Shown here piece after piece: positions 52,597 through 60,477 of a stretch of DNA of 64,000 nucleotides. This DNA comes from Chloroflexota bacterium (GTDB taxonomy: Bacteria; Chloroflexota; Anaerolineae; Anaerolineales; Villigracilaceae). Under the pieces are notes generated by a model that was given only the letters and a program-made list of their open reading frames with translations, was not told the DNA's origin and ran no database searches. The stretch spans positions 248,001 to 312,000 of the forward strand of contig JACRPQ010000006.1 in the NCBI GenBank assembly GCA_016223135.1. Reading direction: 5' to 3'. A program made the position numbers and the translations under genes. Positions within the stretch are counted from its first letter, which is position 1. Every line of letters begins with the position of its first letter.

Positions 52597-53211
52597 ATGT
52601 ACGGAAAAGGCATACTCAAAGGACTGGGCGTCACCTGGAAGCGGTTCTGGAACACCTACCTTGAAGATATTTCCTGGCTGTTGAGCGGCAAGAAGCGTTA
52701 CTTTACTGAAGAAGGCGTGAAGCATCGCGCAAGCAAACACGCGCGCGGCATTTTCACCGTGCAATATCCGGAAGAAAGATTGATTCTGCCGGAAGAATTC
52801 CGCTATGTGCCGTTCCTCGTCTATGATGAAGGAGAGGGCGGAAAGAAGGAAGTGCGCTGCACCTCCTGCGGCATTTGCGCCAAAGTCTGCCCGCCGCAGT
52901 GCATCTGGATTGTGCGCTCGAACGACCCGAACACCGGGCGTCCCATCCCCGAACCGACCGAGTTCTACATTGACATGGACATCTGCATGAACTGCGGTTT
53001 CTGCGCCGAATACTGCCCCTTCGACGCCATCAAGATGGATCACGATTTTGAGATCGCATCCTACGGACGGAACGTGTATAATCTCGAAAAACTGCTTAAA
53101 CCCGCCTCGTATTACGCGAGCATTCGCCCGCAGAATTACGCCCGCGAGGAAGAAGCCCGCAAGGCAAAGGAAGCGGCAAAAGCGGCAAAGACTGCTGCCA
53201 AACCGGCATAA
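52597..53211 (+). CDS. nuoI: NADH-quinone oxidoreductase subunit I
   Basis: 204 residues. Two [4Fe-4S] clusters: CTSCGICAKVCPP and CMNCGFCAEYCPF. An N-terminal amphipathic segment (GLGVTWKRFWNTYLEDISWL) is typical, and the C terminus has an Ala/Lys-rich tail (EEARKAKEAAKAAKTAAK). AAAGGAG precedes the start. The set ends here: nuoA, E-H and J-N are not in the window. Confidence 0.94.
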   Translation: MYGKGILKGLGVTWKRFWNTYLEDISWLLSGKKRYFTEEGVKHRASKHARGIFTVQYPEERLILPEEFRYVPFLVYDEGEGGKKEVRCTSCGICAKVCPPQCIWIVRSNDPNTGRPIPEPTEFYIDMDICMNCGFCAEYCPFDAIKMDHDFEIASYGRNVYNLEKLLKPASYYASIRPQNYAREEEARKAKEAAKAAKTAAKPA

Positions 53212-53229
53212 CCCGCTGCAACACACACA

Positions 53230-53275
53230 GGGGCACAAAGTTGGTGCAGTGTTACACTTTGTGCCCTTTATGTTT
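53230..53275 (+). terminator. Terminator of the iscX-nuo operon
   Basis: GGGCACAAAGT (53231-53241) pairs with ACTTTGTGCCC (53256-53266), followed by TTTATGTTTAA. Confidence 0.8.
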
Positions 53276-53359
53276 AATGTGTGCAGGCGAGGTTCTGTAA
53301 CGTCAACGCGGATGCACAGCAGAGATGCATGATAAAACTTTTTAGACAGGTAGATTGAA

Positions 53360-54439
53360 ATGACAAACCCAATCACAAAAGAAGCAGTACTGGCGGCGCT
53401 CAGCAAAGTGCAAGAGCCCGAATTGCATCAAGACTTGGTCACGCTGAACATGATCCGCGAACTGGACATTCAGGGAGATAAGGTCTCGTTTACTGTTATG
53501 CTCACCACTCCCGCCTGCCCCCTGCGCGGACAGATTGAAAAGGAAGCGCGGCAGGCGGTCATGTCGCTGGGAGGCGTGAAGGAAGTTATCATCAAGATGG
53601 ATTCGGACGTCCCCAACGACGGGCGCATGCGTGGGCTGGTCAACATGCCCATCCGCAACGCCATCGCCGTCGGTTCGGGCAAGGGCGGCGTGGGCAAATC
53701 CACCGTCTCGGTCAACCTGGCGGTGGCGCTGGCGCAGGCTGGCGCGCGCGTCGGGTTGATGGATGCGGACATCTACGGTCCCAACATCCCCACCATGCTC
53801 GGCGTGGAAAAACTCCCTCCGCCTCAGGGTCAAAAACTTATCCCTGCGCAGGCATATGGGATCAAGATGATTTCAATGGGGCTGCTGGTCAAGCCCGGTC
53901 AGCCGCTCATCTGGCGCGGACCGATGCTCAACTCCGCCATCCGCCAGTTTTTGGGCGACGTGGAATGGGGCGAACTCGATTACCTCATCGTGGACCTGCC
54001 GCCCGGCACCGGCGACGCGGCGCTCTCGCTGGCGCAGGCGCTGCCTCTCAGCGGCGCGGTCATCGTGACCCTGCCGCAGCTGGTATCGCTCGAAGACGCC
54101 GGGCGCGGGCTGAACATGTTCCGCACGCTGGAAGTGCCGATACTGGGCATCATCGAGAACATGTCGTACCTCGACCTGCCCGACGGCACCCGCATGGACA
54201 TCTTCGGCTCGGGCGGCGGCGAACAACTGGCGCTGGCAACCCAGGCAACCTTCCTCGGCAAAGTGCCGATTGACCAGAACGTGCGCATCGGGGGCGACAG
54301 CGGCAAGCCGATTGTGGTAAGCCATCCCGATTCCCCCACCGCCAAAGCGCTGATCGAGATCGCACAGAAGATCGCGGCGCAGGTCAGTGTGGCGGCGCTG
54401 AGCGCAAAGAATGAAATGCCCATCAATATCGTTGAGTAA
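53360..54439 (+). CDS. apbC: Mrp/NBP35 family P-loop ATPase
   Basis: 359 residues. N-terminal DUF59/MIP18 domain (about 5-85; ELHQDLVTLNMIRELDIQGD) and a deviant Walker A ATPase domain with GSGKGGVGKST (105-115), MDADIYGPNIPTMLG and DLPPGTGDAALSLAQ. Mrp proteins carry and deliver [4Fe-4S] clusters. The CxxC normally found in the ENMSYFxCPxC loop is missing: the segment reads ENMSYLDLPDGTRMDIFG, so the bridging cluster would have to bind elsewhere. Start ATG has no clear Shine-Dalgarno. It follows nuoI after a terminator. Confidence 0.92.
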   Translation: MTNPITKEAVLAALSKVQEPELHQDLVTLNMIRELDIQGDKVSFTVMLTTPACPLRGQIEKEARQAVMSLGGVKEVIIKMDSDVPNDGRMRGLVNMPIRNAIAVGSGKGGVGKSTVSVNLAVALAQAGARVGLMDADIYGPNIPTMLGVEKLPPPQGQKLIPAQAYGIKMISMGLLVKPGQPLIWRGPMLNSAIRQFLGDVEWGELDYLIVDLPPGTGDAALSLAQALPLSGAVIVTLPQLVSLEDAGRGLNMFRTLEVPILGIIENMSYLDLPDGTRMDIFGSGGGEQLALATQATFLGKVPIDQNVRIGGDSGKPIVVSHPDSPTAKALIEIAQKIAAQVSVAALSAKNEMPINIVE

Positions 54440-54458
54440 GCAGATCGCATTATCACCC

Positions 54459-54492
54459 TGAAAGACCCGCCAGCCGAGCGGGTCTTTTTTTA
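54459..54492 (+). terminator. Terminator of apbC/mrp
   Basis: AAAGACCCGC (54461-54470) pairs with GCGGGTCTTT (54478-54487), then TTTTTAC. Confidence 0.85.
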
Positions 54493-54553
54493 CATACAAA
54501 ACTGCAAATCCATTTGCAATCGAGTTGTTGTATTTGCCGGGCAAGGGGGTGGG

Positions 54554-54559
54554 TATACT
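54554..54559 (+). promoter_or_regulatory. Probable -10 box (TATACT) of the second cNMP kinase gene
   Basis: TATACT ends 9 nt before ATG 54569; no ribosome binding site is present, which suggests a leaderless mRNA. Confidence 0.4.
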
Positions 54560-54568
54560 CTTCTCAGC

Positions 54569-55825
54569 ATGGACGCCACCTCTTCCTACGACAAAATCTC
54601 CCTTCTGCGGCTGGCATTCAAAGGGCTGGACGACCGCGAACTGCAGGACATGGCGGCTCTCACCGAAATCCGCACCTACCCGCCCGGTCACGTGCTGTGC
54701 AGTGAAGGCGCTTATGAGAACGCCTTCTATATCATCGCCGACGGTAATGCGGAAATCACCAAGAAAATGATTGATGGCGGGGAAGACCGACTTTTGCGCG
54801 TGGCGCGGCGGGGCGACGTGGTGGGCGAAATGGCTTTGATTCAGAACGCGCCCCGCGCCGCCACCGTGCGAACCCTCACCGAATGCACCGTGCTGGAGAT
54901 GGAAAAGCGGGATTTCGAAACCATCCTCAGCCGCAGCCCGCACATGGCAATGGACATCATCCGCATCACGCTGGACCGCATCCGCGCCAACGACCAGACG
55001 ATGATCGAGGAACTGCAAAAGTCAAACAAGGTTCTCCGTCAATTGGACCGCAACAAAATGGAATTCATCCAAGTCGCCGCGCATGAACTGCGCACCCCGC
55101 TGACAGTGTTGAACGGCTACGTCAACGTCCTGCGCGCCATGTCGGGAAACGGGACAAATGGGGCGCTGGAGGAGGTCATTCAGGGCATTCTCAAAGGGAC
55201 CGAACGCATCCACGAGGTGGTCAACCTGATGCTGGATGTGAGCCGCATCGGCGTCGAGACCTTGAAAATCGCCGTCGTCCCCGTCCCGCTGAAACGCATC
55301 ATTGACGACCTGATTCACAACTTCGAAAAAGCCGCCTCCGAGCGGAAAATCCGCATCTATGCCCAGCACGCCGAAGGCGTCCCCATCATCAACGGCGACC
55401 CGGGCTTGATTCAAAAGGCGCTCTATCAGTTGATCATCAATGCCATCAAATATTCCCCCGATGGAAGCATGATCCTCGTCACCACGCGCCCGGTGCGGAT
55501 GAACGATGGAGCGCCTGGCGTCGAAGTGGCGGTGAGAGACCGCGGCATCGGCATAGACGCCGAACACCTCGAATTAATCTTCGAAAAGTTCTACCAAGTA
55601 GGCAGCGTGGACTTGCATTCTTCCGGCAAAACCAGTTACAAGGGCGGCGGACCTGGGCTTGGGCTTGCCATCGTCAAAGGCGTGGCGCGGGCGCACGGCG
55701 GCAAAACCTGGGCAGAAAGCGCTGGTCACGACGAAATGAACTTCACCGGCAGCACTTTCTATCTGCAACTTCCTGTTGACCCTCCTTCCTCAACCGGCGA
55801 AAATAAAAACGTCAGTTCGGGATAA
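54569..55825 (+). CDS. Second soluble histidine kinase with cyclic-nucleotide-binding domain
   Basis: 418 residues, same layout as the 11439 protein: cNMP domain (about 8-120; VVGEMALIQNAPRAATV with key Glu and Arg), a coiled linker, HisKA (His172 in AAHELRTPLTVL) and HATPase_c (LIINAIKYSPDG, VRDRGIGIDAEH, GPGLGLAIVKGVARAHGG). No membrane segment. The last codons (NVSSG and stop, 55808-55825) match the left end of the 100-bp MITE family, so the original C terminus was probably replaced. No response regulator is adjacent. Confidence 0.88.
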   Translation: MDATSSYDKISLLRLAFKGLDDRELQDMAALTEIRTYPPGHVLCSEGAYENAFYIIADGNAEITKKMIDGGEDRLLRVARRGDVVGEMALIQNAPRAATVRTLTECTVLEMEKRDFETILSRSPHMAMDIIRITLDRIRANDQTMIEELQKSNKVLRQLDRNKMEFIQVAAHELRTPLTVLNGYVNVLRAMSGNGTNGALEEVIQGILKGTERIHEVVNLMLDVSRIGVETLKIAVVPVPLKRIIDDLIHNFEKAASERKIRIYAQHAEGVPIINGDPGLIQKALYQLIINAIKYSPDGSMILVTTRPVRMNDGAPGVEVAVRDRGIGIDAEHLELIFEKFYQVGSVDLHSSGKTSYKGGGPGLGLAIVKGVARAHGGKTWAESAGHDEMNFTGSTFYLQLPVDPPSSTGENKNVSSG

Positions 55826-55878
55826 GGATTTTTTTACCGCCGAGATATCTTTCACGAAAAAAAAACCTAAAAGATCCC

Positions 55879-55998
55879 TAGCGACCTGACAGTTTCAAAT
55901 GGGACGCTGAAAAACGCAGATAAACGCAGAAAAAAAACAACTAAATCAGCGCAAATCAGCGTTCATCTGCGTCCCAAAACAAAAGTGTCGGGTGGCTA
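55879..55998. repeat. 120-bp MITE-like element, copy 2
   Basis: Near-identical to 11073-11192 over its full 120 bp. The flanks AAAAGATCC and GAAAAATCC are only partly alike, so the target duplication has decayed or was not formed. Confidence 0.8.
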
Positions 55999-56021
55999 GA
56001 AAAATCCGCACTTTTTCCATG

Positions 56022-56079
56022 TTTTCCGTGAAATCCGTGTACCCAAAGTTTTTTTAACCACGTCAATTTCCAATGAGCC
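56022..56079. repeat. Interspersed repeat (reverse complement of 16910-16952)
   Basis: TTTTCCGTGAAATCCGTG and CAATTTCCAATGAGCC match the reverse complement of the copy before the hydroxylase large-subunit gene, with an added T-rich stretch in the middle. Confidence 0.6.
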
Positions 56080-56153
56080 AAAAAATCTCTGCGAACTCAG
56101 CGCCTCAGCGGTAAATTTTTGAAGCAGACGTTCTCCAACGTCTGCCCGCCAAT

Positions 56154-56381
56154 TCAATTCCAGCCACCCGTCCGCTTGCGGTTACGGATTTCATCCATCA
56201 GCGCGTCGAGCATCTCGACATAAGATGCGCGGTTGACGGGTCCCTGCTGGGTGGCTTTTTCCTCCAGTTTGGACAGCAGATACACCATCCACGATAGCCA
56301 GGTGCGTGGATTGTCATACGCCTGCACGATTTCGCGGACGGACTCCTCGAGAATCTCGCGAATGTTGTCGTCTCTGCTCAT
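56154..56381 (-). CDS. Small hypothetical protein
   Basis: 75 residues, not recognised. Acidic N-terminal helix (RDDNIREILEESVREIVQAY), a central Trp pair (RTWLSWMVYLLSKLEE) and a C-terminal basic helix (DALMDEIRNRKRTGGWN). No Cys, signal or membrane segment of full length. GGAG lies 6 nt before ATG 56381; a longer frame to 56420 is less likely. It stands alone between repeat clusters. Confidence 0.65.
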   Translation of the reverse strand: MSRDDNIREILEESVREIVQAYDNPRTWLSWMVYLLSKLEEKATQQGPVNRASYVEMLDALMDEIRNRKRTGGWN

Positions 56382-56547
56382 GCTGGTCTCCTGATCGTGA
56401 ATGCACGATTTTATTTTCATTGTAGCATACCTGTGTCAGAGTGTTCACGGCATCTGCGCTTATCTGTGATTGTAAAACGCTCTCCAAGGTAACTTGCCTG
56501 GCTGGATTTTGCCACCCCTCCCCTTTGCCCTTTTCCCAATGTAGCTA

Positions 56548-56648
56548 ACGTCAGCTCGGGATAAGCGTCCCGAAGGCTGATTCTGCTCTCAAACCCGCTG
56601 CGTCAAAAGCCTTCGGGACGATTCAAAAGCCTTATCCCGAATTCAGGT
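56548..56648. repeat. 100-bp MITE-like element with target duplication TAGCTA, copy 2
   Basis: Near-identical to 43039-43138. Flanked by TAGCTA on both sides (56542-56547 and 56649-56654). Since the two copies have different flanking hexamers that are each duplicated, they are independent insertions. Confidence 0.85.
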
Positions 56649-56682
56649 TAGCTACTCTCCAAGAAGGAAATAGTACATACGG

Positions 56683-56688
56683 TATAAT
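56683..56688 (+). promoter_or_regulatory. -10 box (TATAAT) of the RicT-like gene
   Basis: Consensus TATAAT ends 8 nt before ATG 56697 without a Shine-Dalgarno sequence; a leaderless mRNA is likely. Confidence 0.5.
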
Positions 56689-56696
56689 TCCCCGTC

Positions 56697-57626
56697 ATGG
56701 ACAAACAAATTATCGGTGTACGTTTCACCAAAGTTGGCAAAATCTATCACTTTGATTCCTCTGCCATCCCCGATGTGGAGATCGGCGAGCGCGTCATCGT
56801 GGATACATCCCGCGGCAAACACCTCGGCGAAGTGGTACAGAAATTGCACGAACCGCCTCCCCCGCCGGAGGGCGGCTGGAGGTCGGTGGAGCGGCGCGCC
56901 ACCCCCCGCGACCTGCTCCTGCTTCAGTCGTGGCAGTCCAAACAGACCGAAGCCATGATCAACTGCCGCGCCCGCGCCGCAGAACTGGGTCTCAAGGACA
57001 TCAAAATCGTCGCCGCCGAATACAACTACGACGGCACACGCCTTGCCTTCCTGTTCAGTACCGAAAGCGAAGACAAGGTGGATCTCAAATCGCTCAAAAA
57101 GGATATGAGCGACCTCTACCCCAACACCTACATCGAGATGCGGCAAATCGGTCCGCGCGACGTGGCAAAACTGCTGGGCGGCATGGGCGCCTGCGGCATC
57201 GAGACGCGCTGCTGCTCCAAATTCCTGACCGAGTTCTCGCCCATCTCCATCAAAATGGCAAAAGAACAGGGCATCTCGCTCACGCCCGAAGAAATCACGG
57301 GTATGTGCGGACGCCTGCGCTGCTGCCTCATCTACGAATACGAACAATACGTCGAAGCCCGCAAACAGCTGCCCAAACGCAACAAGAGAGTCGTCACACC
57401 CAAGGGTGAAGGCAAAGTGATTGACGTCCTCCCCATGAGCAACCAGGTCATCGTCCAAATCGAAGATGCGGAAGGCAAACGCACGCGCGAAACCTTCTCC
57501 CGCGAAGACATCCAACCCTGGGACGAACTTGAGGCGCTGCGGCGCAAATCCGAAGCCCCCTGCGACAGACACAACACAGGCGGATGCACCTGCGGCAAGA
57601 AAAGCCCGCTCGACCGCAACAACTGA
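56697..57626 (+). CDS. PSP1/RicT (YaaT) family protein
   Basis: 309 residues. N-terminal GVRFTKVGKIYHFD and VIVDTSRGKHLGEVVQ, then the PSP1 core AAEYNYDGTRLAFLFSTE, MRQIGPRDVAKLLGG, CGIETRCCSKFL and CGRLRCCLIYE. The extra C-terminal Cys (CDRHNTGGCTCG) may add to the Fe-S-binding set known for RicT in Bacillus, where RicAFT controls RNase Y and sporulation. Partners RicA and RicF are not seen here. Confidence 0.9.
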   Translation: MDKQIIGVRFTKVGKIYHFDSSAIPDVEIGERVIVDTSRGKHLGEVVQKLHEPPPPPEGGWRSVERRATPRDLLLLQSWQSKQTEAMINCRARAAELGLKDIKIVAAEYNYDGTRLAFLFSTESEDKVDLKSLKKDMSDLYPNTYIEMRQIGPRDVAKLLGGMGACGIETRCCSKFLTEFSPISIKMAKEQGISLTPEEITGMCGRLRCCLIYEYEQYVEARKQLPKRNKRVVTPKGEGKVIDVLPMSNQVIVQIEDAEGKRTRETFSREDIQPWDELEALRRKSEAPCDRHNTGGCTCGKKSPLDRNN

Positions 57627-57628
57627 CC

Positions 57629-57684
57629 CTTGGAACATGAAACTTGGAACGTGGAACTTGAAACGTGACGCTTGAAACCTGGGA
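57629..57684 (+). repeat. Eight-unit heptamer array over the PIG-L start codon
   Basis: Eight consecutive 7-nt units of the CTTGGAA/CTTGAAA/CGTGGAA type (57629-57684). It starts 2 nt after the RicT-like stop codon, contains the GTG start of the next gene at 57665 and encodes its first residues MTLETWE. Confidence 0.8.
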
Positions 57685-58387
57685 ATCCCCTCAACACATC
57701 CTCGTCATCCTCGCCCACCCCGACGACCCTGAATTCTTCTGCGGAGCGACCCTCGCCAAATGGGCGCGCCAGGGACACCGCATCACCTACCTCCTCCTCA
57801 CCTGCGGCGACAAGGGCTTCAACCCTACCACCGACCCCGGCATGACGCCCGCCAGGCTGTGCGCCATCCGTCACGAAGAACAGCACGCCGCGGCAAAAAT
57901 CATCGGCGCGGAATCCGTCCACATCCTTGACCATCCCGACGGCTACCTCGTTCCAGACCTGAACCTGCGCCGCGAAGTTGTCCGTGAAATCCGCCGCCAC
58001 AAACCCGACATCCTCGTCACCTGCGACCCGCAAAACCTATTCGCCACCTACGGCATCAACCACCCCGACCACCGCGCCGCCGGACAGGTTGTGCTCGACG
58101 CCGTCTTCCCCGCCGCCGGCAACCCGGTCTACTTCCCTGAACTGCTTGAGGAAGGCTTTCCGCCGCACATGCCCAGGGAAGTCTGGTGTTCGCTGACCAT
58201 GCAGCCCAACGTCACCGTTGACGTCACCGACACATGGGAAATCAAAATCCAGGCAATCCTCCAGCATAAGACACAGGTTCAAGACCCTGCCAGCCTCATC
58301 GAACGCTTCAAATCCCGCCGCGCCGAAGACAGCACGGAAGAAAACCCGCGATACGAGGAAAAATTCAGAGTAGTCAAATACCAGTGA
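57665..58387 (+). CDS. PIG-L family deacetylase (LmbE-like)
   Basis: 240 residues. The zinc site starts with VILAHPDDPEFFCGATLAKW (His, Asp, Asp) and the later His is in INHPDHRAAGQVVLDAVF. Such enzymes remove N-acetyl groups from GlcNAc-linked substrates (mycothiol/bacillithiol intermediates or similar). The GTG start lies within a heptamer array, so MTLETWE is repeat-encoded; the family core begins about residue 10. No thiol-sugar pathway partner is adjacent. Confidence 0.88.
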   Translation: MTLETWESPQHILVILAHPDDPEFFCGATLAKWARQGHRITYLLLTCGDKGFNPTTDPGMTPARLCAIRHEEQHAAAKIIGAESVHILDHPDGYLVPDLNLRREVVREIRRHKPDILVTCDPQNLFATYGINHPDHRAAGQVVLDAVFPAAGNPVYFPELLEEGFPPHMPREVWCSLTMQPNVTVDVTDTWEIKIQAILQHKTQVQDPASLIERFKSRRAEDSTEENPRYEEKFRVVKYQ

Positions 58388-58391
58388 GTAA

Positions 58392-58475
58392 CTCACCTTA
58401 CGCAGTTCCTTCGTAGGGCGACATTTATGTCGCCCGAAAACGCGAGATAAATCTCGCGCTACCGCGTAAGGTGAG
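58392..58475. repeat. 84-bp MITE-like element with 7-bp target duplication TGAGTAA
   Basis: Perfect 12-bp terminal inverted repeats CTCACCTTACGC (58392-58403) and GCGTAAGGTGAG (58464-58475). Flanked directly by TGAGTAA (58385-58391 and 58476-58482). Same element as 40033-40116. The left target copy includes the PIG-L stop region (TGA at 58385-58387). Confidence 0.92.
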
Positions 58476-58480
58476 TGAGT

Positions 58481-58645
58481 AAAAGTCGCAGGTCAAAGGT
58501 TGCAGATCAAACATCAAAAGTCTCACACAGCCGCTTTCGACATCCAGCCTCTAACTTTCGACCTGAGACTTTCGACTTTCGACTTTAGACCAGAGACTTT
58601 CGACTTTCGACTTTAGACCTGAGCCTTTCAACCTCCAACCCCTCC
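58481..58645. repeat. Long paired heptamer arrays, inverted to each other
   Basis: The left part (58481-58522) has six units of the AAAAGTC/AAAGGTT type; the right part (58534-58645) has 16 units mainly CTTTCGA, CTTTAGA and CCTGAGA. The strict 7-nt phase holds across 112 bp. The two parts are complementary in type. It ends 11 bp before the amidohydrolase start. Confidence 0.85.
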
Positions 58646-58656
58646 CGGAGCCTCCC

Positions 58657-59847
58657 ATGCCCAACTTCCTCCAACAAGCCAAAGACCTCTTCCCCTACAC
58701 CCAAGCCCTGCGCCGTGACTTCCACCGCCACCCCGAACTCGGCTTCCGGGAAATTCGCACCAGCGGCATTGTCGCCAAAGAACTCGAAGCGCTCGGCATC
58801 GAAGTCACCAAAGGCGTCGGCAAGACGGGCGTCGTCGGCTATCTCGAAGGCGGCAAGCCGGGTCCCACCATCCTGCTCCGCTTCGACATGGATGCCCTTC
58901 CCATCACCGAAGAGACCGGCGCAGAATACGCCTCCACCAACCCCGGCGTCATGCACGCCTGCGGACACGACGGTCATACCGCCATCGGCTTGACCGTCGC
59001 CAAAATCCTCAACGAACACAAAAGCGAACTCGCGGGCAGCGTCAAATTCTGCTTCCAACCCTCCGAAGAAGGCACGAACGGCGAAGAGGTCGGCGGCGCA
59101 CTCATGATGATGCGCGACGGCGTGCTCGACTCGCCCAAAGTCGAAAAAACCCTCGCCCTGCACCTGTGGAACGACAACCCCCTCGGCTGGATTCACGTCG
59201 CCAAAGGACCCGTCATGGCGGGAGCGGAACTCTTCAACGTCAAATTGACCGGCAAAGGCGGTCATGGCGCCGCGCCCGATACTGCCGTGGACCCGGTCGT
59301 CTGCGTCGCGCACATCACCGCCGCCCTGCAAACCATCGTTGCGCGCAACGTCCCGCCCCTCAAGCCGGCCGTCGTCAGCGTCACATCCATTCACGCCGGC
59401 ACCGCCTTCAACATCATCCCCCAAACCGCCGAACTCAACGGCACCATCCGCACCTTCGACCCCGAAGTCCGCCAACTTGTCCTCGAACGTTTCCACCAAA
59501 TCGTCACGGGCATCGCCTCGTCCTTCGGATGCGCCGCTGAAATCGCCACCCAACAAGTCACCGCTCCCGTCATCAACAACGAAGATGTCGCCGCCAGCGT
59601 CCAACGCTCGGCGCAGGCAATCTTCCCCGATACGCCCATCGCCGACTACGCCTACCTCACCATGGGCGCCGAAGACATGGGCTGGATGCAGGAAAAAGTG
59701 GACGGCTGTTACTTCTTCATTGGCTCAGCCAACGCCGAGAAGAACCTCAACTACAACCATCACCACCCCAAATTCGACTTTGACGAACAAGCGCTCATTC
59801 ACGGCGTAGCGCTAATGGCGACAGCCGCCGCAGACTTACTCAAGTGA
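58657..59847 (+). CDS. M20D family amidohydrolase/carboxypeptidase
   Basis: 396 residues. Typical IAA-amino-acid hydrolase/hippurate hydrolase layout: RRDFHRHPELGFRE, LLRFDMDALPITEETGAEYA, HACGHDGHTAIGL, FCFQPSEEGTNG and the dimerisation domain GKGGHGAAPDTAVDPV, then MGAEDMGWMQE. Two metals are expected to be bound by Cys/His/Glu of these motifs. It hydrolyses N-acyl amino acids or peptides; the precise substrate is unknown. GGAG lies near the start. Followed without gap by a lipoprotein gene (GTG overlaps). Confidence 0.93.
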   Translation: MPNFLQQAKDLFPYTQALRRDFHRHPELGFREIRTSGIVAKELEALGIEVTKGVGKTGVVGYLEGGKPGPTILLRFDMDALPITEETGAEYASTNPGVMHACGHDGHTAIGLTVAKILNEHKSELAGSVKFCFQPSEEGTNGEEVGGALMMMRDGVLDSPKVEKTLALHLWNDNPLGWIHVAKGPVMAGAELFNVKLTGKGGHGAAPDTAVDPVVCVAHITAALQTIVARNVPPLKPAVVSVTSIHAGTAFNIIPQTAELNGTIRTFDPEVRQLVLERFHQIVTGIASSFGCAAEIATQQVTAPVINNEDVAASVQRSAQAIFPDTPIADYAYLTMGAEDMGWMQEKVDGCYFFIGSANAEKNLNYNHHHPKFDFDEQALIHGVALMATAAADLLK

Positions 59848-60404
59848 AGACGAAACTCACGCTTCTCTTTCTGACCCTCATCCTGGGCGCGTGTTCCCAG
59901 GCTGTTTCCACCCCTCAGCCTTTATCTGCCCACCCCTCCACCGAGACAGCCCCGCCGCCCTCACAGGACACTGCCTCCACTCAATGCGCCTACCAATGGG
60001 CATACCATGAACTTCCCGACCTCACCGCCCAATTCAACGGAATGATTCAACCCATCATTCCCAATTCCATCTCGCGCGCCACAACCTATGGCGAAAACTG
60101 CGTTGCCGCAGATGGGCAAGTCATCTTCTTCTCGCCAATGGAAACCGACTTCTACATCACCGTGACCGTCGAAACCCTGGACGACTACGAAACCTTTGGA
60201 AACTGGCTCTACGACGTCATGTTGATTGTGGACGGCATTCCGCCCGAAGATTTGGCGGCTCCACAGGCGGGGTTCGTCGAATTTCGCTTCGAGAAAAGCC
60301 CCGTCGAAAACATCACCTTCCGCGTGCCAATGCAGGGATATTTCGAAACAGCAGGCGAAAAAACAGGGGAAGAACTGTTTCGACTGTTCTACCCCGCCCC
60401 ATAA
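59844..60404 (+). CDS. Lipoprotein of unknown function
   Basis: 186 residues. The GTG start overlaps the amidohydrolase stop (GTGA). Signal peptide with lipobox LILGAC (Cys17), a Pro/Thr/Ser linker, then a mixed domain (YQWAYHELPDLTAQFNGM, VIFFSPMETDFYITVTVE, FRFEKSPVENITFRV). Not recognised. It may be translationally coupled to the amidohydrolase, but any functional link is unknown. Confidence 0.8.
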   Translation: MKTKLTLLFLTLILGACSQAVSTPQPLSAHPSTETAPPPSQDTASTQCAYQWAYHELPDLTAQFNGMIQPIIPNSISRATTYGENCVAADGQVIFFSPMETDFYITVTVETLDDYETFGNWLYDVMLIVDGIPPEDLAAPQAGFVEFRFEKSPVENITFRVPMQGYFETAGEKTGEELFRLFYPAP

Positions 60405-60451
60405 AGTGTAGTGGGCGCTCTCTAACCTCCACATGCCGATACATCACAGGG

Positions 60452-60477
60452 GTAGGGCGACATTAATGTCGCCCTAC
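60452..60477. repeat. 26-bp perfect palindrome related to the 84-bp family
   Basis: The half-site GTAGGGCGACATT is followed by its exact reverse complement. The same half (TAGGGCGACATT) occurs inside the 84-bp element at 58392-58475. Confidence 0.7.

Larger units (their letters stand above)
55826..56153. other. Repeat-rich intergenic region (328 bp)
   Basis: Contains the second 120-bp element (55879-55998), an inverted copy of the 16910 repeat (56022-56079) and a CAGCGCCTCAGCGG-type degenerate repeat (56085-56126). No gene is seen. Confidence 0.75.
56382..56696. other. Intergenic region with second 100-bp element (315 bp)
   Basis: Holds the minus-strand ribosome binding site of the small hypothetical gene, the second 100-bp element (56548-56648) and the -10 box of the RicT-like gene (56683-56688). 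Nothing else is recognised. Confidence 0.7.

Noticed and set aside
58481-58645. Possible CRISPR array
   Set aside because: The repeats are 7 nt with no spacers, the units drift, and no cas gene is present.
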